Assembly: GCF_022758295.1 (NCBI RefSeq)
Contig: NZ_JALDWJ010000003.1
Coordinates: 186,001-250,000, forward strand
Length of the DNA stretch: 64,000 nt
From: Lysobacter sp. CFH 32150
Lineage (GTDB): Bacteria; Pseudomonadota; Gammaproteobacteria; Xanthomonadales; Xanthomonadaceae
Reading direction: 5' to 3'
In this document: one piece after another, positions 1 to 10,503 of the stretch
How the letters are laid out: every line of letters begins with the position of its first letter
Numbering within the stretch: the first letter of the stretch is position 1
The notes under the pieces: generated by a model
Told to the model about the DNA's origin: nothing
Seen by the model: only the letters and a program-made list of their open reading frames with translations
Database searches by the model: none
Position numbers and translations under genes: made by a program

Positions 1-292
1 GCTCGATGCCGGTCGTGGTGCGGCCGTCGGGCCAGTGCACGACGATGTTCGCGGCGTGGCTCTTCGACAATTCATCCCACTTCTGGTTGCTGTAGACGTT
101 GAAGTCGAGATCGTCGAAGTTCGCCAGGTTTTGTTCGATCTTTGCTTGCTCGGCCTTGATCTCGGCGAGTTCGCTGGCGGCGGCGGTGTCGGCGGACAGT
201 GCGGCTGGCGCGGGCGCGGTCCGATCGCAACCGATTCCGCACAGGGCGACCAGCACCAGGGCAACGGTGCGTTGGTGGAGGGAAGAGAGCAT
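1..292 (-). CDS. Putative lipoprotein, partial (3' end outside window)
   Basis: This minus-strand frame opens with ATG at 292 and stays open to the window edge, giving 97 residues without a stop. The N-terminus is a lipoprotein signal: a short basic start, a hydrophobic run and a lipobox ending LCGIGC (Cys at about residue 22). The mature part begins with an Ala-rich linker, then a charged helical stretch (ELAEIKAEQAKIEQNL), then a region ending in HWPDGRTTTGIE. That ending resembles NTF2-like/SnoaL-type ester-cyclase folds, but this is a loose impression. It would act at the outer or inner membrane facing the periplasm. It is divergent from mraZ and unrelated to the division cluster. The function is unknown. 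Confidence 0.7.
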   Translation of the reverse strand, partial: MLSSLHQRTVALVLVALCGIGCDRTAPAPAALSADTAAASELAEIKAEQAKIEQNLANFDDLDFNVYSNQKWDELSKSHAANIVVHWPDGRTTTGIE

Positions 293-539
293 TGCGGTCT
301 CCGAGGGGGTTGGGTCGAGGCGAGGCTAAGCCTGTAACTGTTACGGACTCGTCTCGCCCTACTGCTGCATCGCAACAAGGAGAGGGCCGAAATACCACGC
401 TCCGTCCCAGGTCGATCAGCAGCCGGGCAAAAATCTCAAAATTTGAGACTAAACAGCAGCTAGTGGATAACTCTTGAACCAGTCTCTCAAGTTTGTCGCA
501 AGCCATTGATGCCAAAAGCGAAATTCCCCAGCAAAGTTG
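293..539. other. Intergenic region between lipoprotein gene and mraZ promoter
   Basis: There is no convincing gene here. It is the AT-richest stretch of the first 18 kb. It holds an 11-bp palindrome at 334-344 (GTAAC-T-GTTAC), a 15-bp palindrome at 434-448 (TCTCAAA-A-TTTGAGA) and one DnaA-box-like octamer at 463-470 (GTGGATAA, the complement of TTATCCAC). These could be operators for the divergent promoters. None has been matched to a known regulator. Confidence 0.5.
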
Positions 540-568
540 TTGACAACCCTGTGCACCACTCCTAAGGT
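540..568 (+). promoter_or_regulatory. Sigma-70 promoter of the dcw cluster (Pmra)
   Basis: A perfect -35 hexamer TTGACA (540-545) is followed after exactly 17 bp by TAAGGT (563-568) as the -10. Transcription would start near 575, about 77 bases upstream of mraZ and just ahead of the MraZ-type repeats. All genes from mraZ to ftsA are tightly overlapped, so this is probably the main promoter for the cluster. Confidence 0.7.
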
Positions 569-577
569 GGCGGCATG

Positions 578-602
578 TGGGAAAACCGGGAGATTTGTGG
601 TT
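578..602 (+). promoter_or_regulatory. Probable MraZ operator: three 10-bp-spaced repeats
   Basis: Three copies of a TGGG-like pentamer recur at exact 10-bp steps: TGGGA at 578, GGGAG at 588 and TGGTT at 598. MraZ proteins are known to bind tandem TGGGN boxes separated by 5 bp upstream of their own gene. The array lies just downstream of the predicted start site, where a bound repressor would block initiation or clearance. The second and third copies are imperfect. Confidence 0.6.
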
Positions 603-651
603 TTCCTGAGCTGAGAAGCCCGCGGCAGACGGGCACCCACCAGGCAGGGCC

Positions 652-1098
652 ATGTTCCAGGGCGAGACCGCCATCACGATCGACGACAAGGGCCGGCTGG
701 CGATCCCGACCAGTTACCGGGACCTGGTCGCGCGCGAGTGCGGCAATCGCCTGGTGATCACCTACAACCCGTTCGAGTCCGGCTGCCTCTATCTCTACCC
801 GCAGCCGGTGTGGGAACGCGTGCGCGACCAGATCAACGCATTGCCGCGCACCAAGAGCGTCAGCCGCAACCTGCAGTTGAAGCTGGTCGGTGCGGCGAGT
901 TTCGTCGAGCCCGATGGCAGTGGCCGCATCAGCGTGCCGGCGAGCCACCGCAACGCGGTCGGCATCGAGAAAAAAGCGGTGCTGCTGGGCATGGGCGACA
1001 AGTTCGAGTTGTGGAGCGAGCAGGCGCATCACGCGCAGATCCGGCAGACGTTGACCGATGCCGATCTGGGCGACGACCTGCTCGACCTGCAGCTGTGA
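652..1098 (+). CDS. mraZ: Transcriptional regulator MraZ
   Basis: First gene of the dcw cluster, 148 residues, the normal family size. It contains two SpoVT/AbrB-like halves, the first with the hallmark [14 protein letters not shown] near residue 12 and the second with [12 protein letters not shown] near residue 85. MraZ forms a ring-shaped oligomer that binds tandem repeats upstream of mraZ and represses the operon. The stop overlaps the GTG start of rsmH. The predicted operator at 578-602 fits autoregulation. Confidence 0.97.
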   Translation: MFQGETAITIDDKGRLAIPTSYRDLVARECGNRLVITYNPFESGCLYLYPQPVWERVRDQINALPRTKSVSRNLQLKLVGAASFVEPDGSGRISVPASHRNAVGIEKKAVLLGMGDKFELWSEQAHHAQIRQTLTDADLGDDLLDLQL

Positions 1099-2042
1099 GC
1101 CGCGGTGGCGCGGGCGCCCGGCCCGGCCACCTTCCGGTTCTGTACGCACAGGTCATGGACGGGCTGGCGGTGAAGGCGGAGGGAACCTATCTGGACGGCA
1201 CGTTCGGGCGCGGCGGCCATGCGCGCGGAGTGCTCTCGAAGCTCGGGCCCGGAGGGCGGTTGCTGCTGATGGACAAGGATCCCGAGGCGATCGCGGTGGC
1301 TGAACGCGAGTTCGGCACGGATCCGCGCGTCTCGATCCGGCGCGGCAGCTTCGCCGACCTCGCGCACTGGGATGCCGTATCCGGCGGCCTCGATGGCGTG
1401 CTGCTCGACCTCGGGGTGTCCTCGCCGCAACTCGACGTCGCCGAGCGCGGCTTCAGTTTCGGCAAGGACGGCCCGCTCGACATGCGCATGGATCCCGACA
1501 GCGGCGAAAGCGCGGCGCAGTGGTTGGCGCGTGCCAGCGAGAAGGAAATCGCCGACGTGTTATTCACCTATGGCGAGGAGCGCATGTCGCGGCGCATCGC
1601 GCGCGCCATCGTCGCCCGTCGTGGCGAACAACCGCTCACGCGCACCGCGCAGCTGGCGGAGTTGATCGCATCGGTCATGCCGCGCGGCGACAGCAAGATT
1701 CATCCGGCGACGCGTTCATTCCAGGGCATCCGCATCTTCATCAACCGCGAGCTGGCCGATCTCGAAGCCGGCCTCGATGCCGCCTACGCATGGCTGAAGC
1801 CGGGCGGTCGCCTTGCGGTGATCAGCTTCCATTCGCTGGAAGACCGCATCGTCAAGCAGTTCATCGCCCGCCACGCCAAGGCGCCGCCGACGCATCGCCG
1901 CATGCCGGTGGTGCAGCCGTTCACGCCGACGCTGAGGGCGATCGGCGATGCGCAGAAAGCCGATTCCACCGAGCTCGCGATGAATCCACGCGCGCGCAGT
2001 GCGGTCCTGCGTGTCGCCGAAAAACTCGCGGAGGCAGCATGA
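1095..2042 (+). CDS. rsmH: 16S rRNA (cytosine(1402)-N(4))-methyltransferase RsmH
   Basis: 315 residues, formerly MraW. It transfers a methyl group from SAM to N4 of C1402 in the 16S rRNA decoding site. The SAM-binding motif GTFGRGGHA follows the typical start region [13 protein letters not shown]. Further on are [11 protein letters not shown] and the conserved C-terminal block [18 protein letters not shown]. The start is set at GTG 1095, which overlaps the mraZ stop as GTGA and leaves the family-typical short N-terminus. The frame stays open further upstream, but that would lie inside mraZ. The stop overlaps ftsL (ATGA). Confidence 0.97.
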   Translation: MSRGGAGARPGHLPVLYAQVMDGLAVKAEGTYLDGTFGRGGHARGVLSKLGPGGRLLLMDKDPEAIAVAEREFGTDPRVSIRRGSFADLAHWDAVSGGLDGVLLDLGVSSPQLDVAERGFSFGKDGPLDMRMDPDSGESAAQWLARASEKEIADVLFTYGEERMSRRIARAIVARRGEQPLTRTAQLAELIASVMPRGDSKIHPATRSFQGIRIFINRELADLEAGLDAAYAWLKPGGRLAVISFHSLEDRIVKQFIARHAKAPPTHRRMPVVQPFTPTLRAIGDAQKADSTELAMNPRARSAVLRVAEKLAEAA

Positions 2043-2305
2043 GCCTGCGCCTCATTCTCGCCGTGCTGATCGCCGCCAACGTCGCTTCCGCGATCGGCGT
2101 GGTCTATGCGCGCCACCAGCATCGCCTGCAGTTCGTGGCGCTGGACAAGCTGACGAAAGCGCGCGATGAGCTCAATATCGAATTCGGCCGGCTGCAGCTG
2201 GAACAGGCGACCTGGGCCGAAAGCAACCGCATCGACCAGGTCGCGCGTAATCGCCTGCACATGGTGTTCCCGCAGACGGACGAAATCGTGGTGATCAGGC
2301 CATGA
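2039..2305 (+). CDS. ftsL: Cell division protein FtsL
   Basis: 88 residues, a small bitopic membrane protein. One transmembrane helix lies at about residues 4-20, followed by a periplasmic leucine-zipper-like coiled coil ([20 protein letters not shown]) and a short tail ending DEIVVIRP. FtsL pairs with FtsB and FtsQ and helps activate FtsWI septal synthesis. It is assigned from position between rsmH and ftsI and from this architecture, because FtsL sequences diverge strongly. It overlaps both neighbours by 4 bases. Confidence 0.93.
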   Translation: MSLRLILAVLIAANVASAIGVVYARHQHRLQFVALDKLTKARDELNIEFGRLQLEQATWAESNRIDQVARNRLHMVFPQTDEIVVIRP

Positions 2306-4164
2306 AGCAGCCGCCCATGAGCAGCAAGAAGGCGCCACCGAAGTCGAACAAGCCGCGCAACCGCGCGCAGTTCAACCTGCGCGGACGGCTGGCGATGGTC
2401 GCCGGAACGCTCGGGCTGTGCTCGCTGGCGCTGCTCGGCCGCGCGGTCGATCTGCAGGTGGTCGACAACGATTTCTACCAGAAGCAGGGCGATGCGCGTT
2501 TCCTGCGCGAGATCCCGATCCCGACTTCGCGCGGCATGATCACCGACCGCAACGGCGAGCCGCTGGCGGTGTCGTCGCCGGTGGAAACGATCTGGGGCAA
2601 TCCGCAGGAACTGCTCAAGCAGCCACAGCGCTTGCCAGAACTGGCGAAAGCGCTCGGCATCCCCGTCGAGCACCTGACACGCAAGCTCAGCCAGCGCGCC
2701 GACAAGGAATTCGTCTATCTCAAGCGCCGGATCAACCCGGACGCCGCGCGCAAGATCCTCGCGCATGAGATCCCTGGCGTGTTCTCGCAGCGCGAGTTCC
2801 GCCGCTTCTACCCGCAAGGCGAAGCGGTCGCGCACGTGCTTGGTTTCACCAACATCGACGACCGCGGTCAGGAAGGCCTGGAACTCGCGTTCGACGACTG
2901 GCTGCGCGGCAAGGCCGGCGCCAAGAAGGTGATCCGTGACCGCCGCGGCCGCGTCGTCGAGAACGTCGACCTGGTACGCGCGGCCGAACCCGGCCATGAC
3001 CTGACGTTGTCGATCGATCGCCGCATCCAGTTCCTCGCTTACCGCGAGCTCAAGGGCGCGCTGCTCGAACACGGCGCCGGCAGCGGTTCGGCGGTGGTGC
3101 TCGACGTCGCCACCGGCGAAGTGCTGGCGATGGCGAACCTGCCTTCGTACAACCCGAACGCGGTCGATGCCGGGCAACGCGATGCGCACCGCAATCGCGC
3201 CGTGACCGATCTGCTCGAGCCCGGTTCGACCATGAAGCCGATCACGGTCGCCGCCGCGCTGGAAGCTGGCGTGATCACACCGCAGACCCGGTTCGACACC
3301 AATCCCGGCTGGATGCCGAACGGTCGTTTTCGCACTACCGACACCCACAACTACGGCGTGCTCACCACGGTTGGCGTGATCACCAAGAGTTCCAACGTGG
3401 GCGCGTCCAAGATCGCATTGCGTTTGTCGAATCGGCAGTTCTACGACTATGTGCGCAAGCTCGGTTACGGCCGCAGCACGGGCAGTGGTTTCCCGGGCGA
3501 AGCCGCGGGTTTGTTCCCATCACCCGACCGTTGGAGCGGTACCTCCAAGCAGACGATGTCCTACGGCTACGGCCTCAATGCGACGCCGTTGCAGATCGCG
3601 GCCGCCTACGCCGCGCTCGGTAATGGCGGCAAGCTGATCGCGCCGACGTTCGTGAAAGGACAGCGCAACGAAGCGCGGCAGGCGATGGATCCCGGCGTCG
3701 CCCGCGAAGTCGTGCGGATGATGGAAACCGTGACCTTGCCCGGCGGTACGGCGCCGCACGCGCACGTGCTCGGCTATCGGGTCGCCGGCAAGACCGGCAC
3801 CGCGCGCAAGGCCAGCGGGGGCGGCTATTCGCGCCGCTATGTCTCGTATTTCGCTGGGCTGGTGCCGGCCAGCAATCCGCGCTTCTCGATGGTGGTGGTG
3901 ATCAACGATCCGGATGTGAGCAAGGGCTGGACCTATGGCGGCGGTGGTCGCGTTTCGGCACCGGTGTTCCACAACGTCATGGACGGCGCGCTACGCCTGA
4001 TGGACGTGGCGCCGGACGACCTCGACGCCTGGCTCGCCGCGCAAGCCGCGGCCGAAGCCAAGCGCAATGCGCGAATGCCACTGGCCAGTGATGTTCCGAT
4101 CGCCGCTGCACCGACGGCTGCATCCGCCGCGCCGCTGTTGCCAGCGCAAAGGGCTTCGCAATGA
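2302..4164 (+). CDS. ftsI: Septal peptidoglycan transpeptidase FtsI (PBP3)
   Basis: 620 residues. A Lys/Pro/Asn-rich cytoplasmic tail is followed by a membrane anchor at about 30-48, a pedestal domain and the penicillin-binding transpeptidase domain. All three catalytic motifs are present: SxxK at S309-T-M-K312, SxN at S363-S-N365, and KTG at K497-T-G499. It cross-links septal peptidoglycan together with the glycosyltransferase FtsW encoded in the same operon. An Ala/Pro-rich C-terminal tail of about 40 residues follows the catalytic domain. The start overlaps the ftsL stop (ATGA). Confidence 0.98.
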   Translation: MKQPPMSSKKAPPKSNKPRNRAQFNLRGRLAMVAGTLGLCSLALLGRAVDLQVVDNDFYQKQGDARFLREIPIPTSRGMITDRNGEPLAVSSPVETIWGNPQELLKQPQRLPELAKALGIPVEHLTRKLSQRADKEFVYLKRRINPDAARKILAHEIPGVFSQREFRRFYPQGEAVAHVLGFTNIDDRGQEGLELAFDDWLRGKAGAKKVIRDRRGRVVENVDLVRAAEPGHDLTLSIDRRIQFLAYRELKGALLEHGAGSGSAVVLDVATGEVLAMANLPSYNPNAVDAGQRDAHRNRAVTDLLEPGSTMKPITVAAALEAGVITPQTRFDTNPGWMPNGRFRTTDTHNYGVLTTVGVITKSSNVGASKIALRLSNRQFYDYVRKLGYGRSTGSGFPGEAAGLFPSPDRWSGTSKQTMSYGYGLNATPLQIAAAYAALGNGGKLIAPTFVKGQRNEARQAMDPGVAREVVRMMETVTLPGGTAPHAHVLGYRVAGKTGTARKASGGGYSRRYVSYFAGLVPASNPRFSMVVVINDPDVSKGWTYGGGGRVSAPVFHNVMDGALRLMDVAPDDLDAWLAAQAAAEAKRNARMPLASDVPIAAAPTAASAAPLLPAQRASQ

Positions 4165-5636
4165 CCCGCGCGATGGCGCTCGCCGAGCTGCTGCCCGACA
4201 TCGCCGGCATCCCCGGCGATCTGCGCATCAGCGGCCTGGTGCAGGACAGCCGCGAAGTCGAACCCGGGAACGCGTTCGTCGCGATCGCGGGCTTCGGTGC
4301 GCATGGCTTGAAATTCGTCGACCAGGCCCGCGCTTCAGGCGCCAGCGCGATCCTGTTCGAGCCACCTGCACCGGACGATCTGCCGGTGCCAGCCGATGCG
4401 ATCGCGGTGCCGGGTTTGCGTGCGCGCCTTGGCGAACTCGCCGACCGCTTCCACGATCATCCCAGTGCAGCGATGACGATGGTGGGCGTCACCGGCACCA
4501 ACGGCAAAACCTCCACCGTGCAGCTGCTGGCGCAGGCGTGGTCGTTGCACGGGACGCGCGCCGGCACCATCGGTACGCTCGGCGCCGGCCTGTACGGCGA
4601 AGCTGCGCCGACGGGTTTCACCACGCCCCTGGTACTGCGCATGCACGCATTGCTCGCCGAGCTGCGCGATGCCGGTGCGCAGGCGGTGGCGATGGAGGTC
4701 AGTTCGCACGCGCTCGACCAGGAGCGCGTCGGCGGCGTGCATTTCGACGTAGGCATATTCACCAATCTCACCCGCGACCACCTCGATTACCACGGCGACA
4801 TGGCCACCTACGGCGCGGCCAAGGCCAAGTTGTTCGGCTGGCCGGGATTGCGCGCCGCCGTCATCAACCTCGACGATGATTACGGCCGCGCGCTGTACGA
4901 CGCGCTGCCGGCTTCGCTGCAGCAAGTCGGGCTGAGTTCACGCGATGTCCAGGATGCGACGCTGCGCGCGCAGGCGTTGCAGTTCGACAACCGCGGCATC
5001 GGCTTCGATCTGGTCGCAGCGGCTGGCGAAGCGCATCCGGTGCAATCGCCACTGCTCGGACGCTTCAATGTCGACAACCTGCTGGCCGTGGCCGGTGCGC
5101 TGTACGCATTGGGGGATACACCCGCGCAGATCGCCCAGATCCTGTCGCGGCTGCAGCCGGTGCACGGCCGCATGAACCGACTCGGTGGCGATGGTGTCAA
5201 ACCGCTGGTGGTGATCGACTACGCGCATACGCCCGATGCCCTGGAGCAGGCGTTAGCCTCGCTGCGTGCACATGTGCACGGCCGACTGGTCTGCGTGTTC
5301 GGCTGCGGTGGCGAACGCGATCGCGGCAAGCGTCCGCAGATGGCGGTGATCGCCGAGAAACTTGCCGATGTCGTCATCGTCACCGACGACAATCCGCGCA
5401 ACGAGGACGGCGATGCCATCGTCGTCGACATCATGGAAGGGTTCGTCGACGCGCGGCGCGTGCTCGTCCAGCGCGACCGCGCTGCCGCGATCGCGCGCGC
5501 GATCGGCGAAGCCGGTCCGAACGACATCGTATTGATCGCAGGCAAGGGTCACGAGCCTTACCAGGAAATCGCTGGCGTCCGGCATCCGTTCGACGATACC
5601 GAAGTCGCACGGATGAACCTGGAGGCGAAGGCATGA
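4161..5636 (+). CDS. murE: UDP-MurNAc-tripeptide synthetase MurE (meso-diaminopimelate type)
   Basis: 491 residues. It adds the third amino acid to UDP-MurNAc-dipeptide using ATP. The three Mur ligase domains are intact: N-terminal UDP-binding domain, central ATPase with the P-loop T111-G-T-N-G-K-T117, and C-terminal domain. The diaminopimelate-specificity motif DNPR is at 410-413, which points to meso-A2pm rather than lysine, as expected for a Gram-negative. It overlaps ftsI and murF by 4 bases each. Confidence 0.98.
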   Translation: MTRAMALAELLPDIAGIPGDLRISGLVQDSREVEPGNAFVAIAGFGAHGLKFVDQARASGASAILFEPPAPDDLPVPADAIAVPGLRARLGELADRFHDHPSAAMTMVGVTGTNGKTSTVQLLAQAWSLHGTRAGTIGTLGAGLYGEAAPTGFTTPLVLRMHALLAELRDAGAQAVAMEVSSHALDQERVGGVHFDVGIFTNLTRDHLDYHGDMATYGAAKAKLFGWPGLRAAVINLDDDYGRALYDALPASLQQVGLSSRDVQDATLRAQALQFDNRGIGFDLVAAAGEAHPVQSPLLGRFNVDNLLAVAGALYALGDTPAQIAQILSRLQPVHGRMNRLGGDGVKPLVVIDYAHTPDALEQALASLRAHVHGRLVCVFGCGGERDRGKRPQMAVIAEKLADVVIVTDDNPRNEDGDAIVVDIMEGFVDARRVLVQRDRAAAIARAIGEAGPNDIVLIAGKGHEPYQEIAGVRHPFDDTEVARMNLEAKA

Positions 5637-7045
5637 GGCCGCTGCCGCTCTCGCAGATCGCGCGCATGGCCGGCGGCCGCCTGCATGGCGCGGCTTTGGA
5701 TGGAAATGAAGTCGTGATCGATGGCGTTGCCACCGACACGCGCGCGCTACCCGGCGGCAGTGCGCTGTTCGTCGCGCTCAAGGGCGAGCGCTTCGACGGC
5801 CACGATCATGTCGCAACGGCGGCGCAAGGCGGCGTGGCCGCGGCGCTGGTGTCGCGCGAACTTGGCGTGGCGACTGCTCGCGGCATGCTCCCGCAGATCG
5901 TCGTCGCCGACACCGAGCGCGCGCTGGCCGCATTTGCCGCAGCCGTGCAGCGCGAACGCAAGACCAGGGTGGTCGCGATCACCGGCAGCAACGGCAAGAC
6001 CAGCGTGAAGACGCTGACGCTGGCGATCCTCTCGCGCGTCGGCAGCACCTACGCCAATCCTGGCAACCGCAACAACGAGATTGGCCTGCCGCTGGCGGTG
6101 CTGGACGCACCGGAAGATGCCGCGTTCGCAATCTACGAAATGGGCGCGGGCAAGCTCGGCGACATCGCCTATCTCACCGCGGTCGCGCAGCCTGACGTCG
6201 CCGTGGTCAACAACATCGCGCCTGCGCACCTGGAACGCATGGGCAGCCTGCTTGGCGTCGCCGATACCAAGGGTGCGATCTACGACGCACTGCCTGCCGA
6301 CGGTGTCGCCGCGATCAATGCCGACGATGCGTTCGCCCCGTACTTCGCCGAGCGCGCGCACGGCCGGCGCCTGATCCGTTTCGGCCTCGATGCCAGCGCC
6401 GATGTCACCGCGCGCGATGTACGCCTGAGCGCCGAGGGCGCGCATTTCACCCTGGTCACGCCCTCCGGGAAAGCGGAAGTCGCCCTGGCGATGCCCGGAC
6501 GCCACAACGTGCTCAATGCACTGGCCGCGACCTCGCTGGCGCTCGGTGCCGGCGCGTCTCTCACGGCGATCCGTGAAGGCCTCGACGCCGCGCAACCCGT
6601 TGCCGGGCGCTTGATCAGCCATCGCCTGGCCAGTGGTGCGGTGCTGATCGACGACAGCTACAACGCCAACCCCGGCTCGCTGCAAGCTGCAATCGACACG
6701 CTCGCCGCCGCCTCCTCATCAGAGCGTGGCGGCGAAAGCTGGCTGGTGCTCGGCGACATGCGCGAACTCGGCGCCGATGCCGAATTGCTGCATGCCGAAG
6801 CGGGGCGCCGCGCCAAGGCCGCCGGCATTGCGCGGCTGTATGCGCTCGGGCCGCTCAGCGTGCACGCAGCACGCGCGTTCGGCGAGGGCGCCCGTCATTT
6901 CGAATCGCATGCCGAACTGGCCGACGCCTTGCGCGTCGACCTGCACGCCGGCGTGCGTTGCCTGGTCAAGGGCTCGCGCGGCAGCGCGATGGACCGGATC
7001 GTTTCCGCGTTGCTGCCTGGGGAGGGCACCACGCATGCTGCTTGA
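5633..7045 (+). CDS. murF: UDP-MurNAc-pentapeptide synthetase MurF
   Basis: 470 residues. It ligates D-Ala-D-Ala to UDP-MurNAc-tripeptide with ATP, the last cytoplasmic step before membrane transfer. The Mur ligase P-loop T117-G-S-N-G-K-T123 is present, as are the conserved [12 protein letters not shown] stretch and the C-terminal [10 protein letters not shown] motif typical of MurF. It works downstream of DdlB in the same operon. Its last 11 bases overlap the start of mraY. Confidence 0.98.
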   Translation: MRPLPLSQIARMAGGRLHGAALDGNEVVIDGVATDTRALPGGSALFVALKGERFDGHDHVATAAQGGVAAALVSRELGVATARGMLPQIVVADTERALAAFAAAVQRERKTRVVAITGSNGKTSVKTLTLAILSRVGSTYANPGNRNNEIGLPLAVLDAPEDAAFAIYEMGAGKLGDIAYLTAVAQPDVAVVNNIAPAHLERMGSLLGVADTKGAIYDALPADGVAAINADDAFAPYFAERAHGRRLIRFGLDASADVTARDVRLSAEGAHFTLVTPSGKAEVALAMPGRHNVLNALAATSLALGAGASLTAIREGLDAAQPVAGRLISHRLASGAVLIDDSYNANPGSLQAAIDTLAAASSSERGGESWLVLGDMRELGADAELLHAEAGRRAKAAGIARLYALGPLSVHAARAFGEGARHFESHAELADALRVDLHAGVRCLVKGSRGSAMDRIVSALLPGEGTTHAA

Positions 7046-8117
7046 ACTCACAAGATGGCTGGAGCAACTGCAGAGCCTGTTCGGCCTGTTCGGCTATCTC
7101 ACCGTGCGCGGCATCCTCAGCGCGTTGACCGCGCTGGGACTGTCGCTGTGGTGGGGGCCGGCGGTGATCCGCAAGCTCGCCACTTACAAGGGCGGCCAGC
7201 CGATCCGGCAGGAAGGCCCGCAAACGCACTTCTCCAAGGCCGGTACACCGACCATGGGCGGCGCGCTGATCATCATGACGGTGATGGCGGCGGTGCTGTT
7301 GTGGGGCGACCTGCGCAATCGCTATGTCTGGATCGTGCTGGCAGTGCTGGTGGGTTTCGGCCTGATCGGCTGGCTCGACGACTGGATCAAGATCGTGCAT
7401 CGCGATCCGAACGGGTTGAAGTCGCGACTGAAGTATCTGTATCAGTCGATCTTCGGCCTCGCTGCCGGCCTGGTGCTGTTCTACACCGCGGATACGCCGG
7501 CGGCGACGACGTTGTTCGTACCGTTGCTGAAGAACGTCGCGATCCCGCTCGGATTGTTCTTCGTCGTCATCGCGTACTTCTGGATCGTCGGTTTCTCCAA
7601 TGCAGTGAACCTCACCGACGGACTCGATGGCCTGGCGATCATGCCGACGGTGCTGGTCGCCTGCGCGCTCGGCGTATTCGCCTATGCGTCGGGCAATGCC
7701 GTGTTCTCCGAATACCTGCAGATCCCGGCGATTCCAGGCGCCGGCGAGCTGGTCATCATCTGCGCCGCGATAGCGGGGGCGGGGCTGGGGTTCCTCTGGT
7801 TCAACACGTATCCAGCGATGGTGTTCATGGGCGACATCGGCGCGCTCGCGCTCGGTGCCGCGCTCGGTGCGATCGCGGTGATCGTGCGCCAGGAAGTGGT
7901 GCTGGTGATCATGGGCGGCGTGTTCGTGATCGAAACGTTGTCGGTGATGATCCAGGTGGCTTCGTTCAAGCTTACCGGCAAGCGCGTATTCCGGATGGCG
8001 CCGATCCACCATCACTTCGAACTCAAGGGCTGGCCCGAGCCGCGCGTGATCGTGCGCTTCTGGATCATCTCGGTGATCCTGGTGCTGGTTGGCCTGGCCA
8101 CGTTGAAGGTGCGCTGA
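7035..8117 (+). CDS. mraY: Phospho-MurNAc-pentapeptide transferase MraY
   Basis: 360 residues, exactly the canonical length. An integral membrane enzyme with about ten transmembrane helices, it transfers phospho-MurNAc-pentapeptide to undecaprenyl phosphate to make lipid I. Recognisable motifs are [24 protein letters not shown] near the N-terminus (first cytoplasmic loop), the [10 protein letters not shown] block and the C-terminal [12 protein letters not shown] histidine loop. The ATG at 7035 lies inside the end of murF and gives the normal N-terminus [10 protein letters not shown]. murD would normally follow, but ftsW does instead. Confidence 0.98.
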   Translation: MLLELTRWLEQLQSLFGLFGYLTVRGILSALTALGLSLWWGPAVIRKLATYKGGQPIRQEGPQTHFSKAGTPTMGGALIIMTVMAAVLLWGDLRNRYVWIVLAVLVGFGLIGWLDDWIKIVHRDPNGLKSRLKYLYQSIFGLAAGLVLFYTADTPAATTLFVPLLKNVAIPLGLFFVVIAYFWIVGFSNAVNLTDGLDGLAIMPTVLVACALGVFAYASGNAVFSEYLQIPAIPGAGELVIICAAIAGAGLGFLWFNTYPAMVFMGDIGALALGAALGAIAVIVRQEVVLVIMGGVFVIETLSVMIQVASFKLTGKRVFRMAPIHHHFELKGWPEPRVIVRFWIISVILVLVGLATLKVR

Positions 8118-9412
8118 TGAGCGAAGCACCACGCCAGGCGACCCGACTGGACGCGATCGAAGGCCGCTTCGATCCGTGGCTGCTCGGCGCGAGCATCGCG
8201 CTGGCGTGCCTGGGCGTGGTGATGGTGGCGTCGAGTTCGATCGCGATCGGCGAAGGGCTGAATGTCGGTCCGTTCTATTTCCTGACCCGTCACATCGTCT
8301 TCCTCGCCATCGGCCTCGGGCTGGCGGCGTGGATGATGCGCACCGAGTTGAAGATGATCGAACAGCACAACCAGTGGTTGCTGCTGTTGTGCTTCGTGCT
8401 GCTGCTGCTGGTGTTCGTGCCCGGCATCGGCCACACCGTCAACGGTGCGCGGCGCTGGTTGAACCTGGGGGTGTCGAACTTCCAGGCCGTCGAGGCGGTG
8501 AAGCTGCTGTACATCGTGTGGCTGTCGAGTTACCTGGTGCGTTTCCGCGACGAGGTCAATGCGACCTGGATGGCGATGCTGAAGCCACTCGGTGTCGCCG
8601 TGCTGTTGGTCTGTCTGTTGATCATGCAACCCGATTTCGGTTCTCTGTCGCTGATCCTTGCCATCACCGCAGGCATGCTGGTGCTCGGCGGCGTGCATCT
8701 GCCACGGATGTTCGGTCCGGTGCTGGTCGGGTTGCCGGTGTTGGCGGTGATCGCGATCGCCGAACCGTACCGCATGCGCCGCTTCACTTCCTTCCTCGAT
8801 CCGTGGGCGGATCCGTTCGACAGCGGGTATCAGCTGACGAACGCGCTGATGGCGGTCGGTCGCGGCGAATGGTTCGGTGTCGGCCTTGGCGACTCGGTGC
8901 AGAAACTGTCGTACCTGCCGGAAGCGCATACCGATTTCATTCTCGCGGTGATTGCCGAGGAACTCGGTCTGTTTGGCGTCACGCTGGTCATCGGCCTGTA
9001 CGCATTGCTGGTGGGTCGCGCGTTCTGGGTCGGGCTGAAATGCGTGGAGATGCGCCGTCATTTTGCTGGCTACTGCGCGTTCGGCATCGCGTTGTGGATG
9101 AGCCTGCAGAGTTTTGTTTCGATCGGCGTCAACCTCGGCTTGCTGCCGACCAAAGGCTTGACGCTGCCGTTGATTTCATCGGGCGGCTCCAGCGTGCTGA
9201 TGACCTGCGCCGCACTCGGCCTGCTGCTGCGGGTGTCGTACGAACTCGATCGCGCCGAACGCCAGGTCGCGCGCCTGCGTGGCGAGGCGTTGCAGCCGTC
9301 GGCTGGCAACATCCCGGCGACTGCGCAACCGGTGGGCGCCACGGCCACGGCCGTGCGCGGTACCAACCGCCTGCGCCAGCGCATCGAACCCACGCTGGGG
9401 AGGACGGCATGA
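8117..9412 (+). CDS. ftsW: Septal peptidoglycan polymerase FtsW (SEDS family)
   Basis: 431 residues with about ten membrane spans. SEDS protein that polymerises glycan strands from lipid II at the septum with FtsI. Typical features are the loop with [14 protein letters not shown], the motif [25 protein letters not shown], and the terminal block [19 protein letters not shown]. The start ATG at 8117 overlaps the mraY stop (TGATG). A polar tail of about 50 residues after the last helix is longer than in E. coli. Confidence 0.98.
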   Translation: MSEAPRQATRLDAIEGRFDPWLLGASIALACLGVVMVASSSIAIGEGLNVGPFYFLTRHIVFLAIGLGLAAWMMRTELKMIEQHNQWLLLLCFVLLLLVFVPGIGHTVNGARRWLNLGVSNFQAVEAVKLLYIVWLSSYLVRFRDEVNATWMAMLKPLGVAVLLVCLLIMQPDFGSLSLILAITAGMLVLGGVHLPRMFGPVLVGLPVLAVIAIAEPYRMRRFTSFLDPWADPFDSGYQLTNALMAVGRGEWFGVGLGDSVQKLSYLPEAHTDFILAVIAEELGLFGVTLVIGLYALLVGRAFWVGLKCVEMRRHFAGYCAFGIALWMSLQSFVSIGVNLGLLPTKGLTLPLISSGGSSVLMTCAALGLLLRVSYELDRAERQVARLRGEALQPSAGNIPATAQPVGATATAVRGTNRLRQRIEPTLGRTA

Positions 9413-10503
9413 AGCTTGCTGCCACCGACTCCGACCTGCATCCGGTGATGATCCTCGCCGGCGGCACCGGTGGGCACATCTTCCCGGGGCTCGCTGTCGC
9501 GCACGCGCTGCGCGATCGCGGCGTGCCGGTGCTTTGGCTCGGCGCCGAAGGCGGCATGGAAACGCGATTGGTGCCGCAGCACGGTTTCCAGATCGACACC
9601 ATCGAAGTGCGCGGCGTGCGCGGCAAGGGTATTGCCACCCTGCTGGCAGCGCCGTTCCGCGTACTGGCGGCGGTGCGGGCGGCGTTGCAGACGCTGCGCG
9701 AACGTCAGCCGCGGGCCGTGGTCAGCTTCGGCGGCTATGCCGCGGGTCCCGGCGGACTTGCGGCGAAATTGCGCGGGATTCCCCTGCTCGTGCATGAGCA
9801 GAATCGTGCGCCGGGCCTTACCAATCGAGTGCTGGCGCGGTTCGCGCGGCGCGTGCTCACCGGGTTTCCACAGACATTCCCGAACATGATCGAAGAAGTC
9901 GTAGGCAATCCGGTGCGTGCCGAGATCGCCGCAGTCACGCCGCCGGAAATCCGCTTCAACAACCGCGGCGGCCCGCTGCATCTGCTGGTGCTGGGCGGCA
10001 GCCAGGGTGCGCGCGCGCTCAACGCCGCGGTGCCGCAGGCGCTGGCGGCGCTGCATGGACAATCGATCGAAGTACGTCACCAATGCGGCGAAAGAATGCG
10101 CGAGGACGCCGAGCGCGCCTATGCCGCCGCCAACGTGACTGCATCGGTGGAGCCGTTCATTGCCGACATGGCCGCCGCATATGCCTGGGCCGACATCGTC
10201 GTCTGCCGCAGCGGTGCGCTGACGCTGGCCGAGTTGTGCGCGGTCGGTATCGGCAGCGTGCTGGTGCCGTTCCCGCAAGCGGTCGACGACCATCAAACCA
10301 AGAATGCCGAGTTCTTGGTCGAACGTGGCGCGGCGCTATTGCTCAAGCAGGACGAACAACTCGCCGCACGCCTGAGCGAGGTATTGGGCGATCTTGCCAC
10401 CGACGCCGGCAAGCGCCGCGCCATGGCGGTCACTGCACGCGCGCTGGCCAAACCAGACGCTGCCGCGCGCGTCGCTGCTGCTGTTATCGAGGAAGCCGCA
10501 TGA
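9409..10503 (+). CDS. murG: UDP-GlcNAc:lipid I N-acetylglucosaminyltransferase MurG
   Basis: 364 residues. A peripheral inner-membrane GT28/GT-B enzyme that adds GlcNAc to lipid I to form lipid II. The N-terminal glycine-rich loop GGTGGH is at 18-23, and a second glycine-rich loop [12 protein letters not shown] and the UDP-GlcNAc site ([15 protein letters not shown], then [14 protein letters not shown]) follow. The ATG at 9409 overlaps the ftsW stop (ATGA), and the stop overlaps murC in the same way. Confidence 0.98.
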   Translation: MKLAATDSDLHPVMILAGGTGGHIFPGLAVAHALRDRGVPVLWLGAEGGMETRLVPQHGFQIDTIEVRGVRGKGIATLLAAPFRVLAAVRAALQTLRERQPRAVVSFGGYAAGPGGLAAKLRGIPLLVHEQNRAPGLTNRVLARFARRVLTGFPQTFPNMIEEVVGNPVRAEIAAVTPPEIRFNNRGGPLHLLVLGGSQGARALNAAVPQALAALHGQSIEVRHQCGERMREDAERAYAAANVTASVEPFIADMAAAYAWADIVVCRSGALTLAELCAVGIGSVLVPFPQAVDDHQTKNAEFLVERGAALLLKQDEQLAARLSEVLGDLATDAGKRRAMAVTARALAKPDAAARVAAAVIEEAA

